Source: Pristionchus mayeri (Eukaryota; Nematoda; Chromadorea; Rhabditida; Neodiplogasteridae). Taken from it: a stretch of 64,000 bases of DNA. The DNA is taken from contig BTRK01000001.1 of assembly GCA_036245805.1 (NCBI GenBank), positions 22,389,087 through 22,453,086 of the forward strand, in the 5' to 3' direction. The stretch's first letter is position 1, and each line of letters begins with the position of its first letter. The notes under the pieces were generated by a model. That model did no database searches. It saw only the letters and a list, made by a program, of their open reading frames with translations, and was not told the DNA's origin. Position numbers and translations under genes: made by a program. Positions 39,845-54,069 of the stretch are shown here, one piece after another.

Positions 39845-42800
39845 TCTGACTAAGAGGAAGAAGGATTGGAGGAGGATTGGAATCAGGTGTGGAGAAGAGG
39901 AAGAGAGAGGGTATCGTCTCGTCGAGAGGGGAGGGGGAGGGGGAGGAGTGGATATGGGACAGCCTATTCTTTGACTCTCTAGGATCTCCTCCGTTGTCTA
40001 TCGCTGTGTCTCTACTCTCTACTACGACCTGAAGGAGTCATTGAGAGAAGGGGAGGAGTGTCTATTTCAGACCTCCCTCCTGTGAATTATTACTAGGACA
40101 GCGAGAAGTAGCTGAGCAGCAATTATCGAGAGAGCTCTCTTTTGTAGTCGTTGATTGTCTTTGGGGGGAGAGGGGGGAGGGGAGGGGAGACTCGCCTGTA
40201 TCGAGGAGGGGCTGACTCTCTGTAGTACTGACCCATTAGGTGGTGATCCTCCATTTCTCTGCTGTTTTAGGGTTTTAAACTGATCGAAGGAGGAAAAAGA
40301 GAGAATGAAGGGAGGACTAGAATGCGGTTATATCTAGAGCACTTATCCGATAAATTCACAGCTACCTATTTTGCAAATAGAATTTATGAGTTTCGATGAG
40401 CCTAATAATTGTTGACCAATCAATGCAACTCGATAGGCCCTCGTGTAAAACGCGCAGCGAAATTTGAGTAGTCGGTCGAAAACAGTGGACAGGAGGGGAT
40501 GAATGGAACGGAGGCGAAATCTATGAAGAAGGTGGTGAAAGGGGGGGGGGGCAGCCCCAATTGAGGAGGGACAGGAAGTTTTGAAATTCTGCTGTGGAAT
40601 AGGAGCGTTTTCGAAACTTGATTTGTTTTTGGCTATTAGTCTGAGGAAGGGATGGAAGAAAAGTCGTGACACATCAGGGGATGGAAAGAGAGGGAGAGAT
40701 TTCACTCGTTGAGAGTACTGGGAGGATCTGACTGACGTTTGTTGTGATTGTCGCGCCTTTTCGCATCGGATTTCCAAAATTCCCAGGGCAAAATTACGAA
40801 AATATTGCGAAAAATGAGTCATCTGATAGGCATTTGAATAATGGAGAGAAATAAGAGAAGAATCTGGAAGGAACTGATTCGGGAATGGAGTAGAGAAAAG
40901 GAAGAAGAAGAGAAAGGTGGAGAGAAGAGTGGTCTCAAGTAGACAATCTCTGAATAACAAATCAGGATACATTAGAGAAAGTTCCGCCTTTTGAGTATGC
41001 AGTATGATAATTTAGATAGAGAAGGTGTGGATATTATTCTGAAGACGCGCGATGGGTGGTCCAGCCATGGAAATTAGTTATTCCTGCTAAAAACATTATT
41101 CATGTTTCTGCAGAAGTTGTTTGAGACCTTTGGAAGGATTGGCAAAATGGAAGTGGAGGGAGGAAGGGCATTATTCTAAGGAAAGGAGGAGAAAGAGGAC
41201 GACAATGAACACTTGCTTGCTAGTTTTGTGCTTCCTATCGGGGAGACAAAACGTGAGTAAAAGTGCGCGATGAAGTAAGAAAAGAAGAAGATAAGTGAAT
41301 GAATTAATTGGGAGGAGTGATCGTAAGTTGTCTCTCTACTACACGAGACTCGGAGGGAGAATGAATTGAGGGATGGGGAGATGACAACTGACTTCATTAC
41401 ATGCTTGATATCGGGAGAGGAGAGTGCATGGGGGGAGGATTAGTCTAACAAGGAGAAGGGAAGTGTCGATGGATACATCTCCCATCTCAGCCCACTACTG
41501 TGCTTGACCTTTGTCTGTCTCGGATTCTGGAGAATCCGTGGGAAGGAGAGATCAATCATCTTCTCTCGCGTCTCCTACTCGAAACGACTCCCAAAAGAGA
41601 GAAGAATAGCAGAGGTCATGGAGTCGTTGCTGTTTCCACTCTGCTGATTCAACCTTCTATCAATTGCTCCTTTCCTCTCTCTTCCCCACTCTTTCGTGAT
41701 ATCCAGGGAGACACGTGTTTCTGTCAAGAAGAAGCGAAGACTGATTTATGGCGCCTCTCGACCCGGAAATGAGTCCCCATCACTTATCCCTAGTCTACGG
41801 CCTCATTTAAGAAAAATATCTGAATTTAAAACTAGGTTATTGTTTGAAAAAAACGCTTTAACATAATTTTTTTTTAAATCATGGGCCACTCACAACTTTT
41901 TGTCATGGTTCATGAAGACAATGGACATAGCTGGTCACTCTCGGGGGAGGGAGGGGGAAGGAGTCTCTCCTGGAATGAACTCACCGTTTGAGTCCTTCAT
42001 CGTCTACATTCACGACGACGAATGCCATTCAGAGAAGAGGAGAAGGGAGAGAGAAGGAGAGGAATGTCTAGAAGGGAAGGATCAACCAAGGATGGAGAAG
42101 AACACTCGCGATAGGGGAATAAGCAAAGCAGTCAGGGAGATGAACCATCCAATCAACATCGTCTCATTGATTAAGAGAAGGCAGTTGACGATTTTGATCC
42201 GATACAGTACTCCCATCCAGAGTGATATAAGGGGAAGAAGCAGTGGAGGGAAGAAGGATAGCCGATGGTTCGCGGGAGGGACACAGGTAAATTGGGTAGG
42301 GAAGGAATATGAAAGGGAAGAAGCGTGGGAAGGGAGAGACAACGGGGATTGGAGAGAAGAAAAGACATGCAACCAATGAGGACCTCGAAATAGAATGGGA
42401 TGGGCGAAACGTTCTGGTTCTGACGATGGAATGGGATCGTAGGGGGTTTTCGAGATAGCAATTACTCGTTGAGAGGGGGAGGAGAGCTGTTTGCCAGGAC
42501 CGAGGCTGTATTTGTGTGTTTCCTCGGTTTACATCTGATTTGGAGATTGAACGAGCCCCCCTTCGACCCTCCCTAAAGTAGGTGCTTATCCCCACAGAAG
42601 ACAGGGATGATGCATAGTGGAGAAGGAGAAGGAGGAGGGGATTGAGATGAGGAGACGACTCGAGGTTCTATCAGCACTCACCATCTGTAGGCCAATATAG
42701 TGCGGGAATGAAATGATGATAAATGGGGGATGGAGGTGCAGGGGGGAGGGGGGGGGGGGAGTGGAGGGCCGTGGAATGGAAGCAGACTACTGAGGAATAA

Positions 42801-45800
42801 GCTGCGCCTTCCCACACTGCTAATAGCCAGTTATGCGCCTCTTTGAGGGGCGACGAGGGGATTTGAGAGTGAAAAGTGAGAGGGAAAAGGACAGAAGACA
42901 ACTGAGAAGAAGATGAAGAGGAGATTACACCGAGATCAGAAGAGGAACCAGTTGCAACCCTTGGCCACGAGTTAGTGGACACGAGAGAGGATGGGTCCTC
43001 TTGTCTCACAGTTAGTCGAATGGAATGGACAGAAAGAGACGGAAACAACGTGTCAGAGCAAGGAAAGTGACGAGTGGATAGAATAGATTGATTGATAGGG
43101 GAGGAGGGGCTACGGCTTGTCAGACAGAGGCTAACCTATCCACTACGAGGGGCACTCTCTGTAACCTCAGTCTCTCCATTAGTCTCTCTTACAAAATTCG
43201 CACGGAAGCAGCAGGAGATGGCATCCAATTTCATAGAGAGACTAATGAAGAGATGAAGTAGCCATCGAGATTCGTGGAAACCGAGAGGACGAATAGAGCT
43301 TGTTGAAACATGGAAGGAGCCGCTGAGAGAGGCTCAGTCCTCAACAAAAGATTGAATGAGGGAGTGAGGAGAGGGCAGGTAGGACCATTGAGGGAAGGAA
43401 GACTAGCAACAAGGATATCACTCCCCCTCTCGAAGGGGAGATGAGGATTGTCCCCGATGGAAAATGACATGATTTGGAGAGAAGAATGGGGCGATATTAG
43501 AGGAGAGGAGAGATGAGATGGGAACAAAGAGAAGGGAAGGAAAAAGATCAGTGGATGGACCTCGAGAGTCTTTTCGTCTCCCATTCACTCCAACCATCTC
43601 GAGCTTATGAGGGAACGATCGACTGCTGCTCATGATAATGGGAGGGTGGAGAGGAGGAGAGAGGAGCAAGGATGAGAGGGAGGAGGGGGAGGGAGGGGAG
43701 GAAGAGTCTTCTTCATCTCTCTCGAGGAAGCGCAGTGAGAAACCACAGGAGTGATGCTCTCCAGGGACCGTTTGGGAGGGGAGAAAAGCCCCGCTCAGAA
43801 GAGGTCACTTTTTAGCCCCTCTTTAGACACTGCGAAACGTGATAGAGAGGAATGAGAAGAATGAGGAGATGAAGAGTGTAGATGTGGTGGAGTAGAGTGG
43901 AGAGAAGACTGTGGAGAGAGGGGAGGAGAGGTCATGCAGCATGCGAGCGGTCACCACAACCACAAAGAGAAGTAGCAGAAGAGAGAGGGAATAGACACGC
44001 CAGAGATGCCTTTTTGACGGATGAATGCAGTACCGGATGTGAAGTTATAGGGGAGTACGTGAGGAGGAGAGGAGAGATCTATCAGGTGGAGGAAGAATAC
44101 GGTAGATGAGCGGGGAGGGAATCCACTTGGGAAGGTATGGGAGGAGCTCAACTCGAGACTTTGCCTCGTTTCCACTCCAAATTGTATCAAAATGGTCGAG
44201 TGGGCGAAGATGCAGAAGAGGTGTCGGAGGATGGAGTGAAACTGCCTCTCGAGTGCGTTTTTAGACGGAAAGTGGAGAGAGAAGGAAGACGATTCCCCCT
44301 TGAGGAATCTACCAGGGAAATGGAGGAGGTGGAAGGGCCAGAATGGACAGGAGAACCAAATTTGATTGGACCTCTATCGAAATGGATTCCAAATAAGGTT
44401 AGCATCTCTCAATGTAGTCACGGGAATAGAGAGGTTGGTGATGCGGACTAGAGAATTGACAACACCGAAGTATCTTGACAGATCACAACCTAAGTGATAA
44501 TTTTCTATACCTATAACGGAGAACATGATAAAATTCAAATGCGTTTCTCTGCTACGTACGACTTGATTAGGAGCGAAATCGGATTTAGCCCCAAAAAATG
44601 AGTGACGTGAGAGGCTGTTGAGTGAACCTAATCTTATCCGAAATACGGCAAGTAAATTGCACGAAGCGAATTTAGAATTTGCTGCGGAACTACCAAATGG
44701 ATAGCTGAAAATTATGATGAGAATAAAAAAATAAAACATACTACGAAAATTAATGTTTCTTAGTTGCTGCTTCCTACGAAAAATCTCCGTGTGAAAACGC
44801 CAAACCACATTTTGCAAGCACTGAGCCGGAAGTAAATTGACGAATTTAGATCTGAGAATTCCTACGAATTTCCTGCACTCGAATTAACCTCTCGAATCTT
44901 CCAAAGTACGATAGGAGAATGGCGCATCGCTGATCACTTATTCAGCATAATTTAAATTTTGGAATCCTCGAAAATTATGGAACTTGTGATTTTTTTGAAT
45001 TTTTGATTTATATTTTTTAAATAAAACTAAAATGGTATAAAATAATGGAATAAAAACATACGTGATGAGCTTCTCCAGCCCCGCCATAGCTCTGTGATCC
45101 CCCAGAATGGCTGAGAGAGACTCCGGGCTTCCTTCAAATTATTGCTCCTATTGCGTATTGCAGTTCTGTCTAGGAATGCTATGCAATCCGGTTATTTGCT
45201 ATGAAAAAAAATAATTTTTTTGCAAACCGACCGGAAGGAAACCTCAGTTGGTGGTGGTCGCCCTCGTTGAGCAAAGGAGATCCCTACGAGGAATTTCATT
45301 ATTCTCTACTTTAATTATCTCATTAAAATGTTTGAAATATTGATTTTTTTCAATTTTCTAAGTATTTGATATAAGTCCTTGTTATAAACTGTCTATCTTC
45401 AACGGATGGGCCACTGACTCCTAGATCGTCTTCTTCGTCGTTGGCGTTGAGTGCAGATGGATGAGAGAGAGGGGGTGCAGCTCCAGGAGAGGATTCACCC
45501 GTGTCGTCCCTCAAAGATCAAAGATCACTCATGGGATTCAGAATGGGAGTGAGAAGCGTCGAAGGAGGAGCAGGAGTAGTAAATGGGATGGTGAGGAGAA
45601 GAACAAAGGGGAGAATGAGCAGGAAAAGAGCGGAGAAGACAAACGAGATTGTCCATATTTATCCCCTTCCCCTGTAGTGGTCAAAATCAGTCGAGGATAG
45701 GGCCAATCAGCACGGAAACGTGCATAATGGAATGAGTTCGCTGCAGAAATGGAAGATTCCCTGTTCCTGTCTCTAGTACGGTCTAGAGACAGGAAAGGAC

Positions 45801-48800
45801 GAAGAAGGAACGGGAGATGATGGATGGCATGATGGAAGGAATGATACAGAAGAGAGAGGAACACTGATACAGATTCAATCTAGTATTGGAGTCTCGACCC
45901 TCTCTCAGGTCATCATTATTCCTCGGGTGAGAGTACGGTGGGAGGAATCGAGAGGAGGTCTCATCTAGTTCCAATTCACTTAGAGGAGGACTACCGAGAT
46001 TTCGATGGCAGCAGAATGAGTTACCCCAGAGGAATAGAAGGAAGAGGAATGAGGAGGAGAGGAGAAGGGGAGGAAGTGATGAATACACCTCCTACGGATA
46101 TCAATCACAGAGAGAGAGAGATTCCTTCCACCTGCAACAAACGAGAAAAGATAGTAGAATGTCTGCCAGTGAATAATCAAACTATTGAGGTAATATTACA
46201 AATAGTTCAATAAAATACGCAGCTGTTCAAAGCCAGAGAAACCACTAAACAGGCATTACTCACGAATTTTCGCTGAAAAGTGACTCGATGAAATTGAATG
46301 AAGGGCGAATAATTAGAAGTTGGAGGTGATGGATGGACAGGCTGTCAAAGGGATTCTACTCAATTGGGCAGTCTTTCACCGATGGACGAGAGAGTTCAGG
46401 GAATGGAGAGAGAGGAGGAATCAAGTTGAAAGGATGGAGAAGGGGAGAGAGGATACTTAGGAGGAAGAGCCAAGGGAAGTGTGGAGAGAGGCAGAGGGAG
46501 ACCGTTCACTGAGATGGAAAGGGAACACTCATCTGATAATCGAGTGAGAGAAGGCAAAAATAGCTTATTCCATTCATTACGGTAGCCGACCTTCTCCTCA
46601 ATCTCAGCCACACCCATGTCATCCCAGTTTTGCAAACCCGCGTGGAAATTGGGAGAATTAGGAAGGATTGGAAGGGGCGGACGAGGGTCGAAGAAGAGAA
46701 TGAGCAGAGAGTTTCATAGGGTCTTCCTCCCAATGATGAGTCCCCCTCTACCCCCTCCTCCCTCGCAATAAACGAGCCAGTCCTTATGAGTTGGCCCCAC
46801 GAGTCTCAATTTAGGGTCATTGTGGAGTAAGAGTAATGGAGGAGGAAGAAGGAAACAGGTGACCACGATGAGAAGACACTCAGATGGATGAGGAGAGAGG
46901 AAGAGAGGGTGGAGAGTGCACAGATCACCCATGATGGGAGTGAGACATGCACAGGGGATTGTAGAGTGCATCGGGGGCATTCGAGAGGGGGAATCAACTC
47001 ATCGAGAGAGGGCGACAGAGGGGGGATGTCCACATGTGGTGCATCGATCATCGAGTGACATGTCTACCACTGATCACACAGAGGGAATCTGCCCTTCGGG
47101 GAGTTTCCCCGCCCTCTCTAATGATTCTCTTCCTATTCCTCTCCATGCTCTTCCCATCTCCATCTCATCCATTAGGACTTCCACCTTATGAGCTCATTCT
47201 CACATCTAAATCTGCATCTTTCGACGGGGATAATGGAACGATAATGAGAACGGAATGGAAGGGAAACGTGCGGTTGAAGGAGATGATGAAAAAACAACTA
47301 TTTTGAGAGATGGAAACTGGTGGATTATGAGAGGAGGAAGGAATGTTCTGCTAAGGTTGCGCGTCTCACTCTCCACTCCGTGTCCACTCAATAATTCATC
47401 CCTGCGAGGGAATTCAACGAGAAAATAATTCAGTCTGAAATGACGAAAGGAAAGGACAACACGCCGGATTTCGCACCAAATTTCCCGAATTGGGAGGAGT
47501 GAAAAGAGAGAGAAAAACAAGAGAGGAAGAGAGTAGTCTAACATGGTAAGAAGAGAGAAGGGAGTGAGAAGGATGAGGAGGACTGATCTGCTTAGAAGTC
47601 CTATCGGATCGCACCCCTCAGATCGAGTTTCGAGAGAGAGAAAGGAGAAAAAGAAGGAAGGAGATAAAGAATTAGAGAACAGACGAGTGAAACTGAGAAA
47701 TGAAGAGGAAGATGCAAAGTGCGAGGAGGAATGAGAAGAAGAAGAACGGAATCCCTCGAGGAAGAGGGAGGATGAACACTCACTGACCCTCGAATAGCCA
47801 AAACATACGAAGACTAGCGAACATATCGTCATTCCAGATGACACCCACTGTGATGATGCAAGAAGATGCAAAAAGTGAGCGGGATTGGAATGTAGAAAGA
47901 AGAAATCTCTTGATTCCTCATGGTCTCGAATCAGTGCGAGAGATGAGAGAAGAAAGAGATGAAGAGAGCATCGTCTCCCCGAGAGAGGACATCAACTCGT
48001 TCTGTATCTGGACAGAAAAAGTGAGTAGAGGAGATTAGATTGACTGGAGAGAAGGAGAGGCACGGACTAAGGGACGACAAAGGGAATGAACGAGGCCTCC
48101 AGGAGTAGATGGAGGGGAGGTGCGAATCAGGAGGAAAGGGAGGAGAAGGAGGAGTAATGGATGCCTTTCAAGCTGATGAGCGTATTCGACAGCCATCAGA
48201 GTGGAGAAAGTAAATGAATGGCCGATTGAGAAGAAGAGAAGAGAGAGTGTTCAGGGTGAGGGGAGAGATCCATTTGTGGATGCATAGCTGTGCTGTCACT
48301 CCCTTCGTAGATCGAAGAGGAGAGGGGGATCGGGGAATCACGCAACCAACCACTCAACCATTCATTCTCCACTCTTTTTGGAAACGACGACGCATTGAGA
48401 CGATGAGGGCAGTGATTGGAATGAGTTGGATGAGATGGATGCGATGGTTGATATCTAGCTATGGAAGAACGCCCAACCCCTATGCTCACACTCAGTTTTT
48501 GCATAGAAAGGAAATGCACTACTAGGTAAACTCATTCGCTCCTTTGTGTCTAAAAAACATAGGAGGTCAACAGAAGGACGATAACAGCTTCTGGACTGTG
48601 CACTTCTCCTTCCTCATTTGATCCATCACAAAAGAAGAAGATGCATCAAATGAGAAGAAGCAACTGGAGAAAGGAGACAGGGAGGGATACACAGAGGAAG
48701 AAGAGGTATCGTCCCCTCCTTAATCGACCATCGGAATGGCAGAGATGACACCTAGAAGAGACACAAAGAAGAAACAAGTGGAAGAAGACCCAAGTAAACA

Positions 48801-51800
48801 GAAAGAGAGAAGGGGAGGAGAAGCTCATTCACTGGTAACGACCGTACTGTTTTTAGTATGGGAACCAGGGGAGGTTGATGCTCGATCGACTATGGAAGAG
48901 AAAAGAAATGAAGAATCGACTGATGGGCAAATAGACGAAACATCACAAATTGATTCAATCGAAAATCTGCTGTGTCGAAAACGGAGGTGTGAAATTAAAT
49001 GAGAGATGGAGGAGAAGGGAAGGGGAGGGGTAATTGAACACGTTCTGGATTAGTCTCTCTCTCTCTCCACCATTCATTTCTCTTCTCGCGTGGGAGATCT
49101 CAAATCGGAAACTGTGAATTATGCTATTAGAATCATTTCGTTCTACGCGTTTCCAAACCTCAAAGTGCTGAAAGGATCAAAGATGGTAACTGGTTATGGA
49201 TGAAGTACCATGAATTTTGATGCGCATCTAACCGGAAAATCGAATGAAAACTGGAGTCAAAGTGCTCAGCGGGGAAAGCCGTTTGGCGCACTTTCGAAAA
49301 ACGTGTGGTTGCCGACCCGAAAGAAAGCGTGGTTCAGTCTGGAGAATTGTGTATAAATAGGCTGAAAAAGAGTATAAATTAAGGCGGGGAACGTCAGAGG
49401 AGAAGAGATGGGAGAAGAGGGTGGAAGGGAGGAGTGGGGGAAGGGACACAATTGGGGTCTAATCACGGAGTCGAATGACGCCTACACCAAAACAGCTCGC
49501 GTTCGTCGAAACCATTCTCATTAATATGCAACTAATTATACTACTTTTAATAAGAGGAAGGAGCAAGTTTGAGATCGGGTTAGGTAGTGATGTGAACTCT
49601 TGCATTAACTGATGCATCATAGGTCAATCTCGTATTTTGCAGAGAGAAGACTTCGTCTGGAGGAGGAGTACGGGCTGGCTAATGAGTAGATGGAGGGAGA
49701 ATCTGCACGTGGAGGGATGAGGTGGTGAGTGAATTAGGATGGAGGAAGGAGATTGGGAAGGAGAAGAAGAGAAAGTACAGGAAGAGAAAGACTCAATGGG
49801 GAATCGACTCTCTGATTCCTCACGGAGAAGCAATGGAAGCTGCCGGATGTGGAGCAGATTTGATCATTTAGAAGATGAGAAAGTGTCCCGGAACTAGAGA
49901 GAGAGGTGTTGAAGGGAGAGAAGAGATGGAAGACAGAGATCGAAGGAGGATGTGGGAAAAAGAGACGAGTGATGGATTGAACAGACAATGGGTGACACTG
50001 ATTAGATCAATCCGAAGAAGTGTGAAGAGAGAGATCATCAAAGCTTCAAAGCATATCTATAATCCCCTTTTCGAATGTAAAAGAATCAAGAAAATGATTC
50101 CGGACGATGGGGAAGTTGATTCTGAATGATGCAAAAATAATATTTGCACTTTACTCGCAAAATCTCTTAAAACGTCGCGTTAAAAGCGGATTTTTTCCAA
50201 TGCCAAATGTCAATAAAATTCAGTCTTCGATTCAACTGAAGGGGCGACTAATAATAGCTTCGCTGCTTCATTTTATGATCCGTAGACTGACTTCATGCGT
50301 CAGAACAACGATGAGTAGAGGGAATCGAGAGAGTGGAGGATGAACACTTGCATTCACCCCACCAGCACTTTCTATCAGTAGTCATACAAAGAATCCACGC
50401 TTTTACAACATTCTAAATGAGCTTTCATGATGGAGAAGAAGGGAACTGGGCTGGCGACGGTACTGGGCCCTTCAACCTGGCGGAGAAGGGACCGGAAAGG
50501 CACCGCCACTCCCGGATATGGGATAAGTGGAGAGAACAATAGGGGAAATAAATGGAGCATTGAAGTCGTCGAAGGCTTTTTGCTGCTGGGGATGAGGGAG
50601 TGCAGAGGAATGGAGAGAAGAGAGGAGAAAGGACCAGAAGGGACAGGGAAAGAGAGAAACACGCTCGATTGACCTCTCCCGAATCCCTCAGGTGGAATAA
50701 GAGAGTGCGAGTAGTGATGAAGCCAGTGGAAGTAAACGAGGACAGGGGGAAGGGGTCACTTCCATCAGGAACCACCTAGTGTTGAAAACATCCATGAGGG
50801 AGAGCTTGCAAGAGAGAGCATCAGTAATGTCTCAACGTGTGCCCGTTGACGAACACCTTGAAGTCAGGGAGTTACAGTAGATGCATAGATTGGTGATGGG
50901 AATGAACACTAGCATGGAGTATATGGTGTCGTCAGGAAATGTACACTTGATCTAACTAACTTCTAAAACAATTATCTAGTCTGTCTCGATGCGAAGTCGT
51001 CGCGAAATTGCTAAAGTTTACTACGATCTGATTGAAATTGAAGCGTTCTCTTCGGAGAATTTTCAATTATTTGTAACGATTTTTAAAAAAGTTTTCTTCT
51101 GCAAGCGTCAGACTGCCATACTAATCAATAAAGAAAAATCAAGACAACGAAATTTCAAGTAGCAATTTTGTCAATATTTTATATTCGTGCAAGATCTACT
51201 TTGATTCCCCTTTTTATATTCATATTTTGATTCTTTCCTTCCTATCATATGCCGTATTATGAGTAATACAGACATTCGAAGTACAGGCCAGTTAATGGAA
51301 CGAGATGAGGTAGTGAACAAATAGAAGCAACCGCATAATTGGAGGAAGGATCTTCGTTTCTAGTGACGAGGGCGAGAAAGGACAAAGAGGAAATGCCAGA
51401 TGTAGGTATTCTTGGACTTACAGTGATTTGTAGAGAAGTCTGGAGAGAAGCCACGAAGCCATTGGAGAGAAGAGGAAACTGGAATGAGAATGATTGTTAT
51501 GAGATTGTCGTCGCCTGCTTAGTGGATACAAGGTGATTAGTGGAATGAGATGAATATTTGATTGACAGACTATCACAAGATACGAGTTGATGGGCATCAA
51601 TTAGTGAGTAGTTGTGTTGAAAAGAGAGAAGATTAGTAAATGAGGCACTATTCATCATCAGAATAATCAAATAGACGAAAGTCCGTACGATGCGAAATTA
51701 GAATTTATTATGCAGTAAGAGTAGGCGTTTTAGACGTTTCTAACGAGGGAATTCGTTATGCGAGAGTAATTTGGAGGAAAGGAGGAACTGTGGAGGGGAG

Positions 51801-53770
51801 GCATTGTTGGAGATAGAAGATGTCTGCTCGCCTCTCTTCAGTATCTCAATTTGAGTAATCCCTCTTCCAGTCAAAAACATACCATCGGGAAGACCAAAAT
51901 GGGCGAAATTACAGAGTGACGGAATGACTAAAACAAGAGGAAAGAGAAGACAAAACGGAGGATTCGAGAGTCGAGAGTGGGACAAAAGGAGAGAGGGAGG
52001 ACATCAATCATGCACATACTGTTCGTCTGTAAGAGCTCACACGAACTCATCACATAGCCACATAACCAGAGACATTTCAAGAACACAAATATGAGATCTC
52101 CTTTTTGTTATCTTCTTCTTTTGATGAAGAAATTGTGGGCGAAGAAATATCGGCGATCGTGAAATCTCGCCGATTTTCGCGCGGGAGCCAAATGAGTGAG
52201 AAGAAGAAGAAGAAGAATAGGTGAAGGTGGGAGATATCGAAGAGGAGAGACGGAAGTTGCAAGCAGGAATTCATAGTTTGATCCATTTCTTCTCTAAAAA
52301 ATGCTGGAAACTATGGGGGGAAATGGGTGGAGAAGAATGGAAGCGAGCTGAGATTGAAAGGGAGATCGGAAGTTATGAAGAGGCCGAGGGAGGTATCGAA
52401 GGGGTGAAAAGATGAAGAGAGAAGAGGAAGAGAAGAGGATGAATACATTATGCACCAATTATTATTAGAAGTCGTGCAGTACGAATTCGAGTAAATCAGT
52501 GAAGGTTAGGAAGTGGATTTGAATTGAGAGGAATGACCCCAGTGACCCCAAAGGGGAAATCTGCCATGGGATGAGTACTAATCCCATCGACTCGTCCCCA
52601 TAAGAGGGTGTCAAGTTATGAGAGGGAGGGAGTGTGGTCTCCGTTTGATGACCCCCGTCGACTGAACCTCTCAATAACACATAATGACGAGAGGGAGGAA
52701 GATGCGAAGAAGTCTAAACTGCGAACGAACTTGCACGGAGTGTTGCATAAACTGAGGGGTGGAAAATCAAAAAAATGGAAGGAAGAAAAGGACTGGTTTA
52801 TGATCTTGCAATTGCGGAAGTTGCTAGGAACATTTATTTAAAGAATATCCCTCATAAAACGAGCAGCTCAATTAAAATCCTCATCATAGCACGAAAACAC
52901 GACTGAGAAAAGTCTGAAATGCTGAGAAAATCACCTGGGATATCAACAACTTGGGGAAAGAGAGATGGCGTTGATTTGAAATCGTGTGAGAAAAAAGGCG
53001 AAGGTAAAACGTGTTCCACTATCAACTGTCTATCTCCTCCCGAGGAAGGCGAGAGAATACAATCTGGTTGAGAATACAAATACAGTATCGAGTATTGATC
53101 GGAAATACCTTGTGTCGCAGGAAAAATGCTGACAACAAAATAAAAGCGGACTTACATGATACTGTCTAGACTGGGAGATCGTCCAGAGGGAAATGAGTGT
53201 ATAGTGAGCAGGAATGAAGAGAAGACTGGACTTATGCCGGAATTAGCGTCTCCTCCCAGAAAAGAGAAGGGAGATCAACTAAGTCATCAGGGTACTCCAT
53301 CACATGGAAAGGCTAAGCCATTGTTTTGTGAGAGGCATTCTATGGAAGTTGAGAGGGCACAAAAAGAGCAAGAAGTGTATAGAGGATAACTGGAGAAGGG
53401 AATCGGAGAGTTATGAGGCGTTCAGCGGAAGAGAATGAATTGGAAGAGGACGAAGGAAGGAGGAAGAAGTCGACTGTGGATTAGTGAGATGGAAGAGACA
53501 CTTCGAGAGACTAAAAGAGGACTGATTTAGAATGATGAATGGCAAAAAATGAGTGGACAAGGGCCGATTGGTCTTCCTTAGGAGCGTCGAGAGAGGGAAG
53601 GAATGAGCAGCTGAGGGGGAAGGATACACAATTCATTCACTCCATGGCATTCTACAAAAATGAGTGAAAGTCCTCCCGAAATGGAACCAAACTTGAAGCA
53701 TTGCATAAACAATTACGAAGAGAAACGGTTGAATCGACGGAAATTTGGATAGCGTAGAGAGTGAGAAGGA
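39845..53770. other. 14-kb purine-biased region without convincing genes
   Basis: The + strand is strongly GA-rich (gaggagagaagg-type), with poly-G runs near 39930, 40165, 40540 and 42740, and AT-rich islands near 44450-45430 and 50890-51260 that may be decayed transposons. In this window such bias marks introns and UTRs of minus-strand genes. Candidate minus-strand Ser/Pro-rich open segments exist (for example 43470-43231 and 43000-42680), but I could not assemble phased exons. The region may be upstream introns or outron of a minus-strand transcript, or plain spacer. Confidence 0.45.
45764..45795. repeat. Perfect 13-bp inverted repeat with 6-base loop
   Basis: TTCCTGTCTCTAG, loop tacggt, CTAGAGACAGGAA. 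It is a compact hairpin in the purine-biased region; no function is known. Confidence 0.8.
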
Positions 53771-54069
53771 GCGTACGTGATACGAGTAACGTCTTTTCAT
53801 CTGCTTTTCATTTAAGGTGTGCAAGCTTTTCATCGGGGATTCGGCGCTCTTTGATGGTCAATCTCTCTCTTTATGGCTTTTACTGCCAATTCCTCGTTTA
53901 TCACTGTTTCATTCTCCTTATCAATCCGATGCTCGTTCAGACGCTTTTCATCCCTTCTCATCTCAGTTTCCATTTACTCTATTTTTCATAAATCGTATTC
54001 ATTTCCTATGTCAACTTGATCCCGATCTTCATCTCAAATCCGCGATGATTCATATTCCAGATTCAAGGA

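Noticed and set aside
40343..40972. 209-residue minus-strand ORF
   Set aside because: No family similarity, no splice or start context, and composition matches the surrounding non-coding strand bias.
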